From Allacma fusca (lineage: Eukaryota; Arthropoda; Collembola; Symphypleona; Sminthuridae): a stretch of 64,000 bases of DNA. The notes under the pieces are model-generated. The model made no database searches. It was not told where the DNA came from and worked only from the letters and a program-made list of their open reading frames with translations. How positions within the stretch are numbered: the first letter of the stretch is position 1; the number at the start of each line of letters is the position of its first letter. The stretch covers positions 42,828,250-42,892,249 of the forward strand of contig OX359249.1 of assembly GCA_947179485.1 (NCBI GenBank). Direction: 5' to 3'. Made by a program: the position numbers and the translations under genes. This document shows, piece by piece, positions 62,901-64,000 of the stretch.

Positions 62901-64000
62901 CATCCTCATTTTATTCCTTTCAGTATCTTATTATTATCCTTATAATATATCCTTAAAATATGTAATTATATTATGTTAGTCCCATTACGATTATTTTTGA
63001 TTAGGTTTGATTAAAACATTGCAAATGATCATGATTAAATCATTATTTATCTTAAATTTTACTTAGTATTTACTTACACCTCCTCCAATAAACATTTGGT
63101 TCAAACTCCTAATCTGCAGGTTGATTCAAATCACTTTCCAACTCTGAAGCGCATGTAAGGAGGTTCAGAAGGCGTCATTTCCCCCATATTTTAGCAATCT
63201 TACAGATTTTTCAGACTTTATTTCAGTTGCTAGCCAAAGAATTCCGAAGCAGAAAATCCGGAAGTTTAAAGCTATATCAGTCAGCTTTATTTTCTAAATA
63301 GCTTGAACGCTCCTTTGCAGGAAATTTGAATGGTCTATCAAACAGGTGAGTACGTTGAGACAGATACAAATAGAGAACAAGGTTGAAGAAATTAAGATTC
63401 AGATAAAGACACATGAGGAAGATGCAGAGAAGGAATTTTTAGCGTTGTTATTTTATAATGTACGATCAGGCAGTCGCAAAAATATTTGAGAACGCTTCAC
63501 TTGTAGCAAATTTCATAGAGATTTTCAAAATTTGCATTTTAATACACCAAGTCAAAAATACAAAACAAAGCTTATGAATTGTGTTAAAGAGGTTCCATAA
63601 GAAGACAAGTTCTTGGTATATTTCAATCTTGTCTCACTTATTTATTCAAATTCCGGAGTTTTGGAGATGGCCACATGAAACAAATTTTGAAAAATATAGA
63701 TAAAAAGCTAAAACGTTGTATAATTTAATATTCCCCCCAATAAGGGCTGGGATAAAGCGATTTTAAACGTCAAAACACTTTTGACGGGTGTCATATCCTT
63801 TGTCTCACCCATAGCCCATTTAAGGGACGTTGACATAAGACATGTAATTCCCCCATTTTTAAGCGAATTCATTCACAGATTTTGTACAATTTGTTTCATT
63901 TAATTAGGCCACTAATTTCGGTCACAAATGTTTGATTTGTGACATCCAGCTTTAGACTGTACAGTGCTGTACACACAATGCAGAAACCGCACACGAACTT
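62901..64000. other. Non-coding flank, no gene found
   Basis: AT-rich sequence without an open frame over 60 codons and without recognisable repeats. Confidence 0.6.

Noticed and set aside
63098-63110. ggttcaaactcc, possible tRNA box B
   Set aside because: Good box B match but no upstream box A or acceptor stem pairing.
1-64000. CRISPR arrays, rRNA genes, bacterial operons or prophage
   Set aside because: No regularly spaced repeats, no rRNA segments, and the gene structure is plainly spliced eukaryotic.

Overview
The window looks like nuclear DNA of an invertebrate animal. It is AT-rich (roughly 37-38% GC by eye), almost all non-coding, and scattered with short microsatellites of the (CA)n, (GA)n and ACAT/GTAC types. 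Its single clear gene is split into many exons with GT-AG introns. An arthropod is the most likely source, and the dispersed ACATATGTAC-type motifs recall crustacean (for example copepod) genomes, but the sequence alone does not fix the taxon.

Region by region: (1) Positions 1 to about 48,880 are a gene desert. I find no exon with recognisable homology on either strand, and the open frames there are about the length chance would give. The desert holds microsatellites, a three-copy 16-bp tandem repeat (11,434-11,481), G/C homopurine-homopyrimidine tracts, many copies of ACATATGT, and one GC-richer patch near 44.5-44.7 kb. That patch, beside long GA tracts, carries a textbook Inr plus DPE core-promoter arrangement on the minus strand. 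(2) Positions 48,962-61,128 on the minus strand hold a complete gene for the SDA1/SDAD1 family, a nucleolar 60S ribosome-biogenesis factor. I reconstructed 16 coding exons that join in frame to 698 codons, against 687 residues for human SDAD1 as I recall it. A polyadenylation signal lies about 75 bp past the stop. Introns run from 80 bp to 4.4 kb. (3) Positions 61,129-64,000 are the 5' flank: a short uORF, an unidentified same-strand open frame (61,254-61,520), a clear 170-bp hAT-type MITE with an 8-bp target duplication (61,629-61,798), and a GC-richer, possibly tRNA-derived SINE-like stretch near 62.7-62.9 kb.

There is no operon or gene cluster. I found no undescribed multi-gene system. The most useful leads are the candidate promoter at 44.58 kb, the over-represented ACATATGT palindrome, and the unidentified open frame directly upstream of the SDAD1 gene.
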